Shown: one piece after another, positions 8,891 to 17,183 of the stretch
Layout of the letters: each line of letters begins with the position of its first letter
Position numbering within the stretch: position 1 is the first letter of the stretch
DNA from: a virus
Direction: 5' to 3' (one strand)
IMG/VR virus record: IMGVR_UViG_3300036893_000002
Coordinates: 1 to 62,337 of that record
Length of the DNA: 62,337 nucleotides
Position numbers and translations under genes: made by a program
Notes under the pieces: generated by a model
Seen by the model: only the letters and a program-made list of their open reading frames with translations
Databases searched by the model: none
Told to the model about the DNA's origin: nothing

Positions 8891-10288
8891 CTATCTTAAG
8901 CGACGGGCAATAAAACCGTAGCTATCTAACAAAGTCTGTCCATCTGGTGCTATAAACTGCTCATTAGATATAAGCTTACACTTCTCTATATACCTAAGTC
9001 TTTCGACTCCAGTAACTGAGTTACCAAAGGTAAGCCTTATATCGAATAATATATCTTCATATACAGCGTTAGCAATACCATTAATATTGGTATTACCCTT
9101 TAATTGTTGCTCTCGTAGATTAAAGAGCTTATTCTGTTGATCTGAACTTAGGGCTGCTACAGCTGTATAAATTTGAGAGAGTAAATTATTAGCTAACTGA
9201 GTTTGATTAACAGCCGTCCCAGAACCTATATCTTCTGAGCTAAGACCTTGTCCTGGAGCCGTAGTAGAAGAACTATTACTTGGTTGAACAGCATTAGGAT
9301 TATTATTAGCTTGCTGTATGAGACTATCCCTTGTAGCCATCATAGTTAGTATCTGAGCTATTTGATTAGCCTGGGGGGAGTTAATATTAAACCCATTACC
9401 TTGAAGATTACTATACTGTTGTAATACAGTATATAAATAACCTTCGCTAACAAAGTTAAGACTAAACTGCCCTTGAACTAATGATCTGCCTTGAGCATAG
9501 GCATCGACAAATCGACTGGCATATCCATAAGTAGGAATAGCATTATCTTGAAGCGCATACTGAATACTACTAAGCTCATCTATAAAAAGATTGCCTATAA
9601 AGATTCTCGCACCAGTAATAGTAAAATACTTGTCGTAATCTGTATTAGGGTATATAAATTCTATTGAATCTGGTTGACTGGTTATTGCTTGGCTTAGAAT
9701 AGAAGATTGGGAAGGATCAACAACAGGAGTTGTGTTACCTATTGGTGTACTACCAGAATCAGATGCTGCAACTAAAACAAACTGATATGGGTCTGTCTGT
9801 CCTGTAACTGTAAAACTTTGGTTAAAAGATATGTAACCCGATGCAGTAGCTGTTAAACTATAAGTAGCCCCTTGTATTAACGGAACATTACTGGAGGCAT
9901 TACCATTAGGATCTGAATACCCATTATCAATTTGAGCTCCAGTACTTGTAGCAAGTGACCAAGTAATACCTCCTATACCAGGAACAAAGGTCATATTAAT
10001 TGGAGCAGTGGGGGCAGAAATTGAAACTAAAAGAACGGTATATGTTGAAGGAACACTGGAGGAAACTATAGGTATATTAATAGAACTATCTGCATAACCT
10101 GTAGCTGTAACATCTATAATATAAAGAGATATTTTTCCTAAGGTAAAGGAAATCATACCATTACCATTAGTAATTAATGGTGTAGAGTCAGTATCAGAAT
10201 GATTAACCCCATCTACGAATACACTAGCTCCAGAAATACCTTGTCCAGTAGAGCTATCGTTAGCTTGTATTGTGACTTGTACACTCAT
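8891..10288 (-). CDS. Tail protein: Ig-like domains plus tube-like domain
   Basis: The product has 465 residues. Residues 1-170 form two beta-sandwich repeats of the carboxypeptidase-regulatory-like type (G-x-x-I-x-G-A-x-V near residue 20, and A-T-A-S-G-Y near 150). From about residue 215 to the end the sequence resembles the two upstream tube-like genes: a T-G-A-R-I-F-I-G strand, then Y-A-Q-G-R-x-L-V-Q-G-x-F near residues 262-275, then F-D-I-R-L-T-F-G towards the C-terminus. A Gln/Asn/Ser-rich linker separates the parts of the tube-like domain. It is probably a tail tube cap, spike or baseplate-side tube paralogue. It starts 2 nt after the preceding gene. Confidence 0.55.
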   Translation of the reverse strand: MSVQVTIQANDSSTGQGISGASVFVDGVNHSDTDSTPLITNGNGMISFTLGKISLYIIDVTATGYADSSINIPIVSSSVPSTYTVLLVSISAPTAPINMTFVPGIGGITWSLATSTGAQIDNGYSDPNGNASSNVPLIQGATYSLTATASGYISFNQSFTVTGQTDPYQFVLVAASDSGSTPIGNTTPVVDPSQSSILSQAITSQPDSIEFIYPNTDYDKYFTITGARIFIGNLFIDELSSIQYALQDNAIPTYGYASRFVDAYAQGRSLVQGQFSLNFVSEGYLYTVLQQYSNLQGNGFNINSPQANQIAQILTMMATRDSLIQQANNNPNAVQPSNSSSTTAPGQGLSSEDIGSGTAVNQTQLANNLLSQIYTAVAALSSDQQNKLFNLREQQLKGNTNINGIANAVYEDILFDIRLTFGNSVTGVERLRYIEKCKLISNEQFIAPDGQTLLDSYGFIARRLR

Positions 10289-10290
10289 AA

Positions 10291-11262
10291 TTAGGTGTAT
10301 ATATTAGTAGATGGTATAGCTGGATTGTTACTACCTTTTAGTAAACTTCCGACGGTATTAAACGGTTCATAATATGTAGATTGTACAAGAGGATTGAATA
10401 AAGAATTGTCTTTTAGTAGCATTAAAGGCGTAAAATCCGATGCCATATAGCTTATTGTCTGTTCTGAAAGTAGGTCATTGCTGGAATATACCACACCATC
10501 GGTAACAAAGTCAACCCCTAATACTCTTCTCCAGCTGGCATTCCCAAGTTCATCGGCAAATAAAAGAGTCATATTAAAAGGAGGGAGCTGATCTACTTTA
10601 ACATAGTTAGTATCTACAGAAATATCGTGAGCATTAATCTGCTGGCTCATAAGAAAACTATAAAGGATATCTACTGTAAACTGTGTAAGAACCATAGTAC
10701 CAGCGATAGTTCTTCGTCCTCTGGCAAAACCTTTTGGGTTAATATAACCAGCTGCTCTAACTGCTGACTTTTCTCTATGTATTGATATGCTAAAAGTTGT
10801 AGCTTCTACAAGTTGCTTGGTACCTGGATTAGTATTAGAGGTAGTGGTTGCATTAACTAAATCTACTATAATTTTAATATCAGACCCAGTATAGGTTGTA
10901 ATATTAGAATCACTTTCTTGGCTACCATAGACAGCCCCATTAGGATTATAAATCTGTGATCCAGTAGCACTGGTAGGGTTACTAACTAAGTCATTTAAGT
11001 TATAGGAAACATTAATATTCCCAATGGGAACACCTATACTGGCTTGTAATAGTCCAGCATTGGGATTACCAAGGGTACCTAATTGTGTCTGAGCATTCGA
11101 AACAATAGCATTCGCCTGAGCATTCAGAACTATAGGCGAAAGTTCATTTTGATTAGGTTGTTTAGTGGAAAGGGATAGTAACCCACCAGTTAATAATGAT
11201 GTTAAACCGTTGGAACTATCGGGAAATAGCCCACTAGTAACTATACTTAGGTTGGCTGACAT
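10291..11262 (-). CDS. Tail tube-like structural protein
   Basis: The product has 323 residues. About 120 low-complexity residues precede a domain beginning with G-S-D-I-K (about 126-130). That domain continues with E-A-T-T-F-S-I-S-I-H-R-E-K-S-A and G-F-A-R-G-R-R-T-I-A-G-T-M-V (178-191). The same order appears in the 229-residue gene at 11560-12249 (G-S-D-I-R...S-V-T-R-E-K-A...F-S-R-N-K-R-G-V-A-G-S-L-V). The two are therefore paralogues. This fits a tail tube or a baseplate-proximal tube-initiator protein. A terminator-like hairpin (11271-11310) separates it from the upstream 71-residue gene. Confidence 0.6.
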   Translation of the reverse strand: MSANLSIVTSGLFPDSSNGLTSLLTGGLLSLSTKQPNQNELSPIVLNAQANAIVSNAQTQLGTLGNPNAGLLQASIGVPIGNINVSYNLNDLVSNPTSATGSQIYNPNGAVYGSQESDSNITTYTGSDIKIIVDLVNATTTSNTNPGTKQLVEATTFSISIHREKSAVRAAGYINPKGFARGRRTIAGTMVLTQFTVDILYSFLMSQQINAHDISVDTNYVKVDQLPPFNMTLLFADELGNASWRRVLGVDFVTDGVVYSSNDLLSEQTISYMASDFTPLMLLKDNSLFNPLVQSTYYEPFNTVGSLLKGSNNPAIPSTNIYT

Positions 11263-11270
11263 AAGGGGTT

Positions 11271-11310
11271 AAAAGGAAAAAGGGATGCCAAGCTTGTGCC
11301 AAGGCATCCC
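11271..11310 (-). terminator. Rho-independent-type terminator, minus strand
   Basis: Read on the minus strand this is an 8-bp stem (GGGATGCC/GGCATCCC) with a 13-nt loop, followed by TTTTTCCTTTT. It lies after the 71-residue gene and before the 323-residue tube-like gene, so it would trim transcription between tail gene groups or give partial read-through. Confidence 0.75.
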
Positions 11311-11330
11311 GGTAGGTATAAAGGAAGGAA

Positions 11331-11546
11331 TTAATAACCAGCTACTATATTGCCATTTTGATCTTGTAAGTACCCGTGGGAATTCTTCCACATCTTATCA
11401 ACTGTGTTCCACAGAGCACGTTCTTTATGTCGCTGATACAGACCATAACCTACAGAAGCTCCAAGAATAGATCCAACCGCCAGTGCAGTTTGGTGAGCTT
11501 TAATGAAAGAACCAAAAGCATTCATTGCTTTATTACTATTCAACAA
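11331..11546 (-). CDS. Small glycine-zipper membrane protein
   Basis: The product has 71 residues. A near-perfect ribosome site, AAGGAGGTGACC, precedes a TTG start at 11546; an ATG at codon 8 is the alternative. Residues about 20-38 (ALAVGSILGASVGYGLY) form a Gly-zipper membrane segment, and the rest is basic and aromatic. It lies between the tube gene and a terminator. Its function is unknown. It resembles in style the other Gly/Ala-rich membrane proteins of this virion block (47.6-50.1 kb), which could assist membrane passage of DNA, but that is inference. Confidence 0.6.
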   Translation of the reverse strand: MLNSNKAMNAFGSFIKAHQTALAVGSILGASVGYGLYQRHKERALWNTVDKMWKNSHGYLQDQNGNIVAGY

Positions 11547-11559
11547 AGGTCACCTCCTT

Positions 11560-12249
11560 TTATCCGTTACCAGATATATCTGGGAAGGCTGTCTGAACTG
11601 CCTGCCAAGGTTCTACAAGTCTAGCAACCCAGGTAGCCTGCATTTCAGTAACTGCGTCGTCAATTGAAACACCTGAACCTTCATTCAAGATTTCAACTGC
11701 GAAGATCTTCATAGTAGTAGCTGCACCAATTTCATTGGTACCGGCTAATGTGATATCAAATGGAAGGATCTGATCTGAATACCAAGGAGCAGCTTCAGAC
11801 TTGAATCCAGAGACAGAGTTCAAAGGAACTTCTTGACTGTTTACTGTAGCTGGAAGCGGAATAGCAGCTGTCCTGGTAAGAGTAGAAGTAAAGATTGCTG
11901 TCTGAGAAAGGAACTGTGATGTAGCTGGAGAATAAGCTGGTCTAATATCGTCCACATTAGCAACGAAAACTCCGCTAGTCTGGTAAACAACATCTAATAG
12001 AGCGTGTCTATCAAAGTTGATCCATACTAATGAACCAGCAACACCACGCTTATTACGACTAAAAGCACGGGGATCTGGTGAACCCATTGTATAAACAGGA
12101 GCCTTTTCTCTGGTTACACTGTAGCTAATTGCCTGAATCTCAGCAAAAGGAGTATTACCGATAACCGCACGAATATCTGACCCAGAGAATGAGTTATAAG
12201 ATCGGGCGATCTCGGACTCCATTGAATTACCACCAACATTAATAGCCAT
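11560..12249 (-). CDS. Tail tube protein (probable)
   Basis: The product has 229 residues and follows the sheath gene directly, the standard place for the contractile tail tube gene. The body begins F-S-G-S-D-I-R-A-V-I-G and continues with a S-V-T-R-E-K-A strand and the loop F-S-R-N-K-R-G-V-A-G-S-L-V-W (63-76). It ends with an A-T-W-V-A-R-L-V strand. Of the three tube-like paralogues in tandem (here, 10291-11262, 8891-10288) this is the most compact and the best candidate for the main tube subunit. The tube forms the inner DNA conduit. A hairpin terminator (12288-12325) between sheath and tube may tune their ratio. Confidence 0.65.
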   Translation of the reverse strand: MAINVGGNSMESEIARSYNSFSGSDIRAVIGNTPFAEIQAISYSVTREKAPVYTMGSPDPRAFSRNKRGVAGSLVWINFDRHALLDVVYQTSGVFVANVDDIRPAYSPATSQFLSQTAIFTSTLTRTAAIPLPATVNSQEVPLNSVSGFKSEAAPWYSDQILPFDITLAGTNEIGAATTMKIFAVEILNEGSGVSIDDAVTEMQATWVARLVEPWQAVQTAFPDISGNG

Positions 12250-12287
12250 ATTATGTGACTCCTGAAAGGAACTTCTAAGGAAGGAAT

Positions 12288-12325
12288 TTTAAGAAGAAAG
12301 GAGGGAGTACTTATTAGATACTCCC
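12288..12325 (-). terminator. Hairpin terminator after sheath gene
   Basis: On the minus strand a 7-bp stem GGGAGTA/TACTCCC with a 9-nt loop is followed by TCCTTTCTTCTT. The U-tract is interrupted, so termination is probably partial. It sits between the sheath gene and the tube gene. Confidence 0.6.
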
Positions 12326-12333
12326 TCTAGATT

Positions 12334-14547
12334 TTATTGATTTAGATTAATTCCCACAGTTGCATTAAGCTGAACAAGTTCATTAGCAGGAACGAAGCTG
12401 ACCTGAATACTTGCCTGTCCAATCTTTTGCTGTGCAAGCGTAGAAGTAATCGTGAAGTTGTATGAACTTAGATAACCACGCTTCTGTAGATTTAGCAAAT
12501 CGGCATCCAAAGCAGTCTTTAAAGATGTCAATGTTAGACCATCAGTGGTGCTGTTTCCGATATAGTTGTCAGCTTCTTCTAATAGAGTCTGAACAACTAA
12601 GAACTTAATTCTCTGACGTAGAGTAAAGATATAATCAGATACTGCATTTGCAGCGGTCTTATCGTGTAATGTTACAGGTAGACTTCCAACACCCTTGTAG
12701 CGTAACATATTAATATTAGCCTGGGTTAGAGAGTCTAATTGATTCAAAGAGGCACGATATAGTTGCTGAACACCAGCTACCTGTTTATTAGTTAGAGCTT
12801 TCTGCTGATCTAATGAACTGGTTAATCCTGCCATAACACCTGCTATGTTACCTACATAGGTACCAAAGTTATTTGACATTAAGCAGTAATCACCTTGTAC
12901 GGCAATGTATGCTCCAATATCTACCTTATAACCGTTAGCATCTATTTGTGCACCACCATCGTATTCACCACTAATTGTCAGATATAGTCCTGGAGTTCGT
13001 CCAGTACCTGCGTCAGTGCAAGCTGCATTCAAACTTCCAGCAGTTGCTCCGACTAAGAGAGGAATACCAAGTAAACCAGTTCCAGAAGTAGTTGGGGGAC
13101 TTGTAACACCAGTAAGTGCGCTGTAAACTGGTAAGACACCAATCCAAGTTCTGATTGCTGATAGGTTGAAATTGCTCAAGCTAACCGGACCAGAAGTCCC
13201 GATAAACCCGAAGCAACCACCGTGATCTGCCTGAGGAGCTTCAGCAGCTGCTTCACAGAATCTTGCCAACTGATATGGAAAGTGCACTTCATGGAAACCA
13301 TTCTGTTGAACATTACCTGAACCTACTCCAGCTGCTAATCTTGGAGTTGGAGTAGTAAAAGTCTGAGTAGTAGCAGTAACTGGACTTGAATTACCCTGTA
13401 GAGCTAATGAACTATGTGATACTGTATTGTAATCCCAGAACACAGTTTCGGATGCCCACTGGTAGCAAGGATTACCGTAGTAGTCAACACCAGTCCAGAG
13501 CCAATCAAGAGCATTAGCATTGGTAGCTGGATTGTTAGTAGCTGTTGCAGAATTACTGGAAACATAATAAGCTACGTTAGGGTTGTCAGTAATGACATTT
13601 GGAGTATAGACAAAGTCAACTGGGAAACCCTGTAAGATATTCATTGCATTCTGCTGAGCAATATAGAGCTGCCTATTTGTTAATCCAATACCTGTCTGAG
13701 GGGCAACATATACTGGAACAAGATCTTGAGAAGTTGGTGATAATGCTAATAGCTGAGTGATAGTTAGAGCATTAGCAATAGTATCTGGGTTATTAGATAC
13801 AGAGTTATTAATTGGTAAACCACCAACAGCTGTTCCACTAATCGTACAATCACCTGTGTTTACATTATAAGCTGGGTCGTTGGAGTAAACCATACTTCCA
13901 TCCAGCCAGATAGAAAGTAGTCCATCATTATACCAAACCTGGTAACGAGTAAGATCAGCAGTGTCCACCTGACCAAGAACAACTGAATAACCAGCTGCTG
14001 TAGGAACTGCTATTGAACCAGTTCCGAGAACTGATTCGGTAGACACTGTAGACGAAGCTACTTTGATTACACCAGTTGATGTATTAACTGAAGTAATGGC
14101 TGACGATGTGACATTATAACCAGATGGGGTAAAACCAGTAGTAGTTAGAAGAGCACCAACAACGGCATCGTCAGGAAGTGGAGTATTAAATGTAAATGAA
14201 ATTGAACCACTTGAGTAAGTAGCTGCTGTTGCTGAACCCAAGGTTTCAGAACCAGATGTCGTAGCTCCAATTCCAGAAAGAGTTCCCTGTGCTGTTCCAA
14301 TTCTATAAAGATAAACGTTATCGCAATAGGCTCCTACTTCAGACATCGCCCGAGTAAGAGTTCCATTTAAACCGAATACTTGTGCAGCCGTAGCTTGACT
14401 AACTACCTGATAAGGACTATTAGCTGGTCCAATTGCGGAGGTACCAAGAATCAGAACTGATTGATCTGTAGGAGTATTGACTGCGGCAAGGCCACCATCA
14501 ACGGTGACTACCTGAACTCCAGGCAAGTTTTGGTAGGTAAAAGACAT
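12334..14547 (-). CDS. Contractile tail sheath protein
   Basis: The product has 737 residues. The N-terminus Y-Q-N-L-P-G-V-Q-V followed by a strand, and the S-V-L-I-L-G-T-S-A-I-G-P segment, are characteristic of phage tail sheath proteins. The C-terminal third also fits: the Y-I-A-V-Q-G-D-Y block, the long helices around residues 590-690 with R-Y-K-G-V-G-S-L-P, and the final S-I-Q-V-S-F-V-P strand. Sheath subunits polymerise around the tube and contract to drive it into the host envelope. At 737 residues it is somewhat longer than T4 gp18, with extra Ser/Thr/Asn-rich loops. It is the strongest evidence for myovirus morphology. Confidence 0.9.
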   Translation of the reverse strand: MSFTYQNLPGVQVVTVDGGLAAVNTPTDQSVLILGTSAIGPANSPYQVVSQATAAQVFGLNGTLTRAMSEVGAYCDNVYLYRIGTAQGTLSGIGATTSGSETLGSATAATYSSGSISFTFNTPLPDDAVVGALLTTTGFTPSGYNVTSSAITSVNTSTGVIKVASSTVSTESVLGTGSIAVPTAAGYSVVLGQVDTADLTRYQVWYNDGLLSIWLDGSMVYSNDPAYNVNTGDCTISGTAVGGLPINNSVSNNPDTIANALTITQLLALSPTSQDLVPVYVAPQTGIGLTNRQLYIAQQNAMNILQGFPVDFVYTPNVITDNPNVAYYVSSNSATATNNPATNANALDWLWTGVDYYGNPCYQWASETVFWDYNTVSHSSLALQGNSSPVTATTQTFTTPTPRLAAGVGSGNVQQNGFHEVHFPYQLARFCEAAAEAPQADHGGCFGFIGTSGPVSLSNFNLSAIRTWIGVLPVYSALTGVTSPPTTSGTGLLGIPLLVGATAGSLNAACTDAGTGRTPGLYLTISGEYDGGAQIDANGYKVDIGAYIAVQGDYCLMSNNFGTYVGNIAGVMAGLTSSLDQQKALTNKQVAGVQQLYRASLNQLDSLTQANINMLRYKGVGSLPVTLHDKTAANAVSDYIFTLRQRIKFLVVQTLLEEADNYIGNSTTDGLTLTSLKTALDADLLNLQKRGYLSSYNFTITSTLAQQKIGQASIQVSFVPANELVQLNATVGINLNQ

Positions 14548-14574
14548 ATCTATTAACTCCTATGAGATTCTGGT

Positions 14575-15267
14575 TTAAGGCTCAGGTATAATATACCTTT
14601 CAGCCACTTCAAATTCAGTTTGTGGATTTGGAGGTCCACCTATAGTTACTTCTAAAGTCTCAAGGGTCTTAGCCTCGAATGAACTCATTAATTCCAATCT
14701 GACATTGTAAGTCAAAGATCTACTATAAAGTTCCTGTCCATAAGCTCTTTCAAACTTGTCTTCACCACGACTACCAAATCTTAAATCGCTTACTCCTCGA
14801 GCTCTAAAAAAACTAAGATCAAAGATGTAACGCATCATAAACTTATGGAACCAAGCTGTTACTTCATTAGCTCGATCTTGGGATAAACTATAAATCGTAA
14901 AGTTAGCCAGCATATCTTCCCACCAGCCAAACGTTATTAATCTATAACGCTCTTTAGTAGGGTGTGGCTTATTTTCTCTAAGTGTTGGTCCTTTTGGAAC
15001 TCTCTGCTTACCATCAGGACTTGTGGCAGCTCGCTGACTACCACCTATATGAGATATAATTACATCAAAACTGGTCTCAAAATTACCATTGTTTTGCTTA
15101 GGATAATCCCCAGTTAAAATTGGTGCCTTCTGCCCAGGAGGTCCAGACGACTTCAAATGTAATTGAAAAGCTTCCTGAACTGCATCAAAGAATGTATTCC
15201 AATCCACAGCAGGTAAAGGAGTTCGAGTTAAATACAGAGGTTCCCCGATCTCATTAAGCTTTGCCAT
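14575..15267 (-). CDS. Putative tail terminator/tail completion protein
   Basis: The product has 230 residues, lies immediately before the sheath gene in the operon and is preceded by the TATACTAACCAG motif (15287-15298). The sequence has an N-terminal helix (W-N-T-F-F-D-A-V-Q-E-A-F), a central basic loop, and a strand-rich part ending R-S-L-T-Y-N-V-R-L-E. Size, position and this alpha/beta layout fit tail terminator or neck proteins, which cap the tube and sheath and join them to the head. I do not recognise a specific family, so the role is inferred from context. Confidence 0.45.
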   Translation of the reverse strand: MAKLNEIGEPLYLTRTPLPAVDWNTFFDAVQEAFQLHLKSSGPPGQKAPILTGDYPKQNNGNFETSFDVIISHIGGSQRAATSPDGKQRVPKGPTLRENKPHPTKERYRLITFGWWEDMLANFTIYSLSQDRANEVTAWFHKFMMRYIFDLSFFRARGVSDLRFGSRGEDKFERAYGQELYSRSLTYNVRLELMSSFEAKTLETLEVTIGGPPNPQTEFEVAERYIIPEP

Positions 15268-15286
15268 AGACGAACTCCATTCGAAA

Positions 15287-15298
15287 CTGGTTAGTATA
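15287..15298 (-). promoter_or_regulatory. TATACTAACCAG motif, copy 1
   Basis: The exact 12-mer TATACTAACCAG is on the minus strand, 20 nt upstream of the ATG at 15267. It is one of five intergenic copies in this window, all in the direction of transcription. The first six bases resemble a -10 box, but the conserved AACCAG is not part of a bacterial consensus, and no common -35 is seen. It is a candidate phage promoter. Confidence 0.55.
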
Positions 15299-15313
15299 GT
15301 CTTTTCTCTGCAC

Positions 15314-15940
15314 TTAAACAGATACCTTTTCTAACCCTAACTCAAAGTATTCTACACGTCCATAAATACCTTGATGAGGAGTCGCACTTCTTACCCTCCA
15401 AGATTCAGTTCTGGTAATAGGATAGTAGAGATTACCTTCTGGAGCTACCTTAAGTTCAAAGAGCTTATCTGGAGCTGGACGGGTAGGAATACCGTATCGT
15501 TCATAGTCTGGAATGTCATACCAATACATAAATGCCAAAGCCTTATCCGCATCTACTACACCAAAAGGAGCTAACTGACTCTGCTGAGATATTTGAGTAG
15601 AACTTCCTAATACTGAGCCGAAGTTTTTGGATATATAGACGAGTTTTTGCTGCTCAGTAAAAAGGTACCCTTCCCCATTACAATAAACACAGTTAGGATC
15701 TGGAGAACCTTGATTTGCATCAAAGCACTGACACTTAGTGTTAGATAACTTCCTATAGATAACTGGACGACCTATCCCAGCTTCCTCAAAATCACCCTGC
15801 ATTATACGGTCAAACCACTCCCTAAGGTCTATAGCAGTCATCTCAGGATACATATCTTGAGATGAACCAGTAACTACCTGACCTCCAGTTGGAGGCTGTT
15901 GGTAGTTAGCTGGTCCCTTATATATTATTTTCTGTCCCAT
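15314..15940 (-). CDS. Cys-containing head-tail connector-like protein
   Basis: The product has 208 residues. Near the middle it has a tight cysteine cluster (K-C-Q-C...N-C-V-Y-C-N-G-E-G-Y) that could bind zinc, followed by a strand-rich second half (P-A-P-D-K-L-F-E-L-K-V-A). An aspartate-linked helix D-L-R-E-W-F-D-R-I lies near residue 40. The place between the fibre block and the tail terminator-like gene suggests a neck or head-tail joining role, but no family is recognised with certainty. Its stop overlaps nothing, and its start overlaps the stop of the preceding fibre gene by 1 nt. Confidence 0.45.
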   Translation of the reverse strand: MGQKIIYKGPANYQQPPTGGQVVTGSSQDMYPEMTAIDLREWFDRIMQGDFEEAGIGRPVIYRKLSNTKCQCFDANQGSPDPNCVYCNGEGYLFTEQQKLVYISKNFGSVLGSSTQISQQSQLAPFGVVDADKALAFMYWYDIPDYERYGIPTRPAPDKLFELKVAPEGNLYYPITRTESWRVRSATPHQGIYGRVEYFELGLEKVSV

Positions 15941-17172
15941 TAGGCTGTAGTCTTGATACCAAATTCAGCTGCGTTTACACCTGATATTGTCCAGGCAGTT
16001 GTAGTATTTGGATCTACTTCAAAGAACCCTTGATAAGGAGTATAAGCATTTTCAGCTAAAGGAAAATCTGTACCATTATCAGCGACGGTCGTGCTACTCT
16101 TAGTAACCGATCTAATAGATCTGGTAGCAGAGTCGTCTTTCTGAGCTCGCATATTAACAGCAACTCCAAAAACTGAAGCTCCAGAAACAGCACCAAATGT
16201 ATATCTATCCTGATCACTTACAGTAGCATCAGATAGATAAGACTGGTTATCATCTGGTAAAGGTTCATTAATAAAGTTATAATTTGAAAGAGGTGCCTTT
16301 TGAATTAATGTCCAAGTAACGTGGTTATCTGTTGTTGTACTTCCCAAAGCACCTGTACTCCAGGTTGGAGGAGAAGAACCAGTTTTATCATCGCCAGTAA
16401 AGTTTGTTACCCTCTGGAGATTACCATTGGAGTCTATAATTTGTTGATCTGTAAACATAACTGTTGAAGCAACCCAAGAGGCAGCATTTTGTGTATAATT
16501 ATTAAGAGTACCATTACCCGTTGGAAAACTAGCTTGAATCTTAACATCACCTAAGTAAGTATTATTTACAGACCCTGATGTGTTCAACAAATACAAATCG
16601 TCGTAATATTCTACCTGTTCGGTACCATTGTTGAAAATTACACCCAACACCAACGCCGAGGCACTAGCATTTGATGTGGCTTTCGTATTCTGACCACTCA
16701 ATTGAATAATGTAGTTTCCATCCACCTTTAACTCAGCCACACCAGCACTACCATCTATTGTTACTTTAACTTCTAAGTAGTGCCATGTAGAAAAACTCAG
16801 AGCGTAGGATGTTTGAGATCCTAATAATGCAGAATAACCAGCTGCAAGACCACCACCACGGAAAAACTGAAAGTTTCCTGTTGAGGTAATTAACAAGCCA
16901 ATCTGACTTGTATTTCCATCCAAAAAACTAATTATAGGTGCCGATGCTACGGGAGAACCAGTCAACTGAAAAGCAAAGCCAGCTATTAAAGTTGTCTGGG
17001 CAGATATATTCTTTTGTAAACCAATGTTACCTCCGAATATCTTCAGAGCTGCAGAACCGTTTCTAACAATAGCCGATTGTATAGAAATCTGTGAGCCTAG
17101 TCCTAAGATAATATCGTATTTATCTAATACATTAAAATAATGATCAAACGAATCAACAAATAAAAGTGACAT
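15940..17172 (-). CDS. Lectin-like fibre protein with CBM5/12-like module, copy B
   Basis: The product has 410 residues. Residues 1-205 have a LamG/concanavalin-type beta sandwich look (D-S-F-D start, R-N-G-S-A-A-L-K, a W-H-Y-L-E-V-K-V strand, Y-Y-D-D-L-Y-L-L). Residues about 228-290 form a module with W...I-x-D-S-N-G-N-L-Q-R-V-T...P-T-W...T-x-D...V-T-W-T, resembling small carbohydrate-binding modules (CBM5/12 type). The rest is strand-rich. The product is a clear paralogue of the upstream neighbour (17184-18380), sharing domain order and the E-F-G-I/V-K C-terminus, so a tandem duplication is likely. It is probably an adhesion or decoration protein on the tail or capsid. Confidence 0.65.
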   Translation of the reverse strand: MSLLFVDSFDHYFNVLDKYDIILGLGSQISIQSAIVRNGSAALKIFGGNIGLQKNISAQTTLIAGFAFQLTGSPVASAPIISFLDGNTSQIGLLITSTGNFQFFRGGGLAAGYSALLGSQTSYALSFSTWHYLEVKVTIDGSAGVAELKVDGNYIIQLSGQNTKATSNASASALVLGVIFNNGTEQVEYYDDLYLLNTSGSVNNTYLGDVKIQASFPTGNGTLNNYTQNAASWVASTVMFTDQQIIDSNGNLQRVTNFTGDDKTGSSPPTWSTGALGSTTTDNHVTWTLIQKAPLSNYNFINEPLPDDNQSYLSDATVSDQDRYTFGAVSGASVFGVAVNMRAQKDDSATRSIRSVTKSSTTVADNGTDFPLAENAYTPYQGFFEVDPNTTTAWTISGVNAAEFGIKTTA

Positions 17173-17183
17173 AATCTCTCCTA

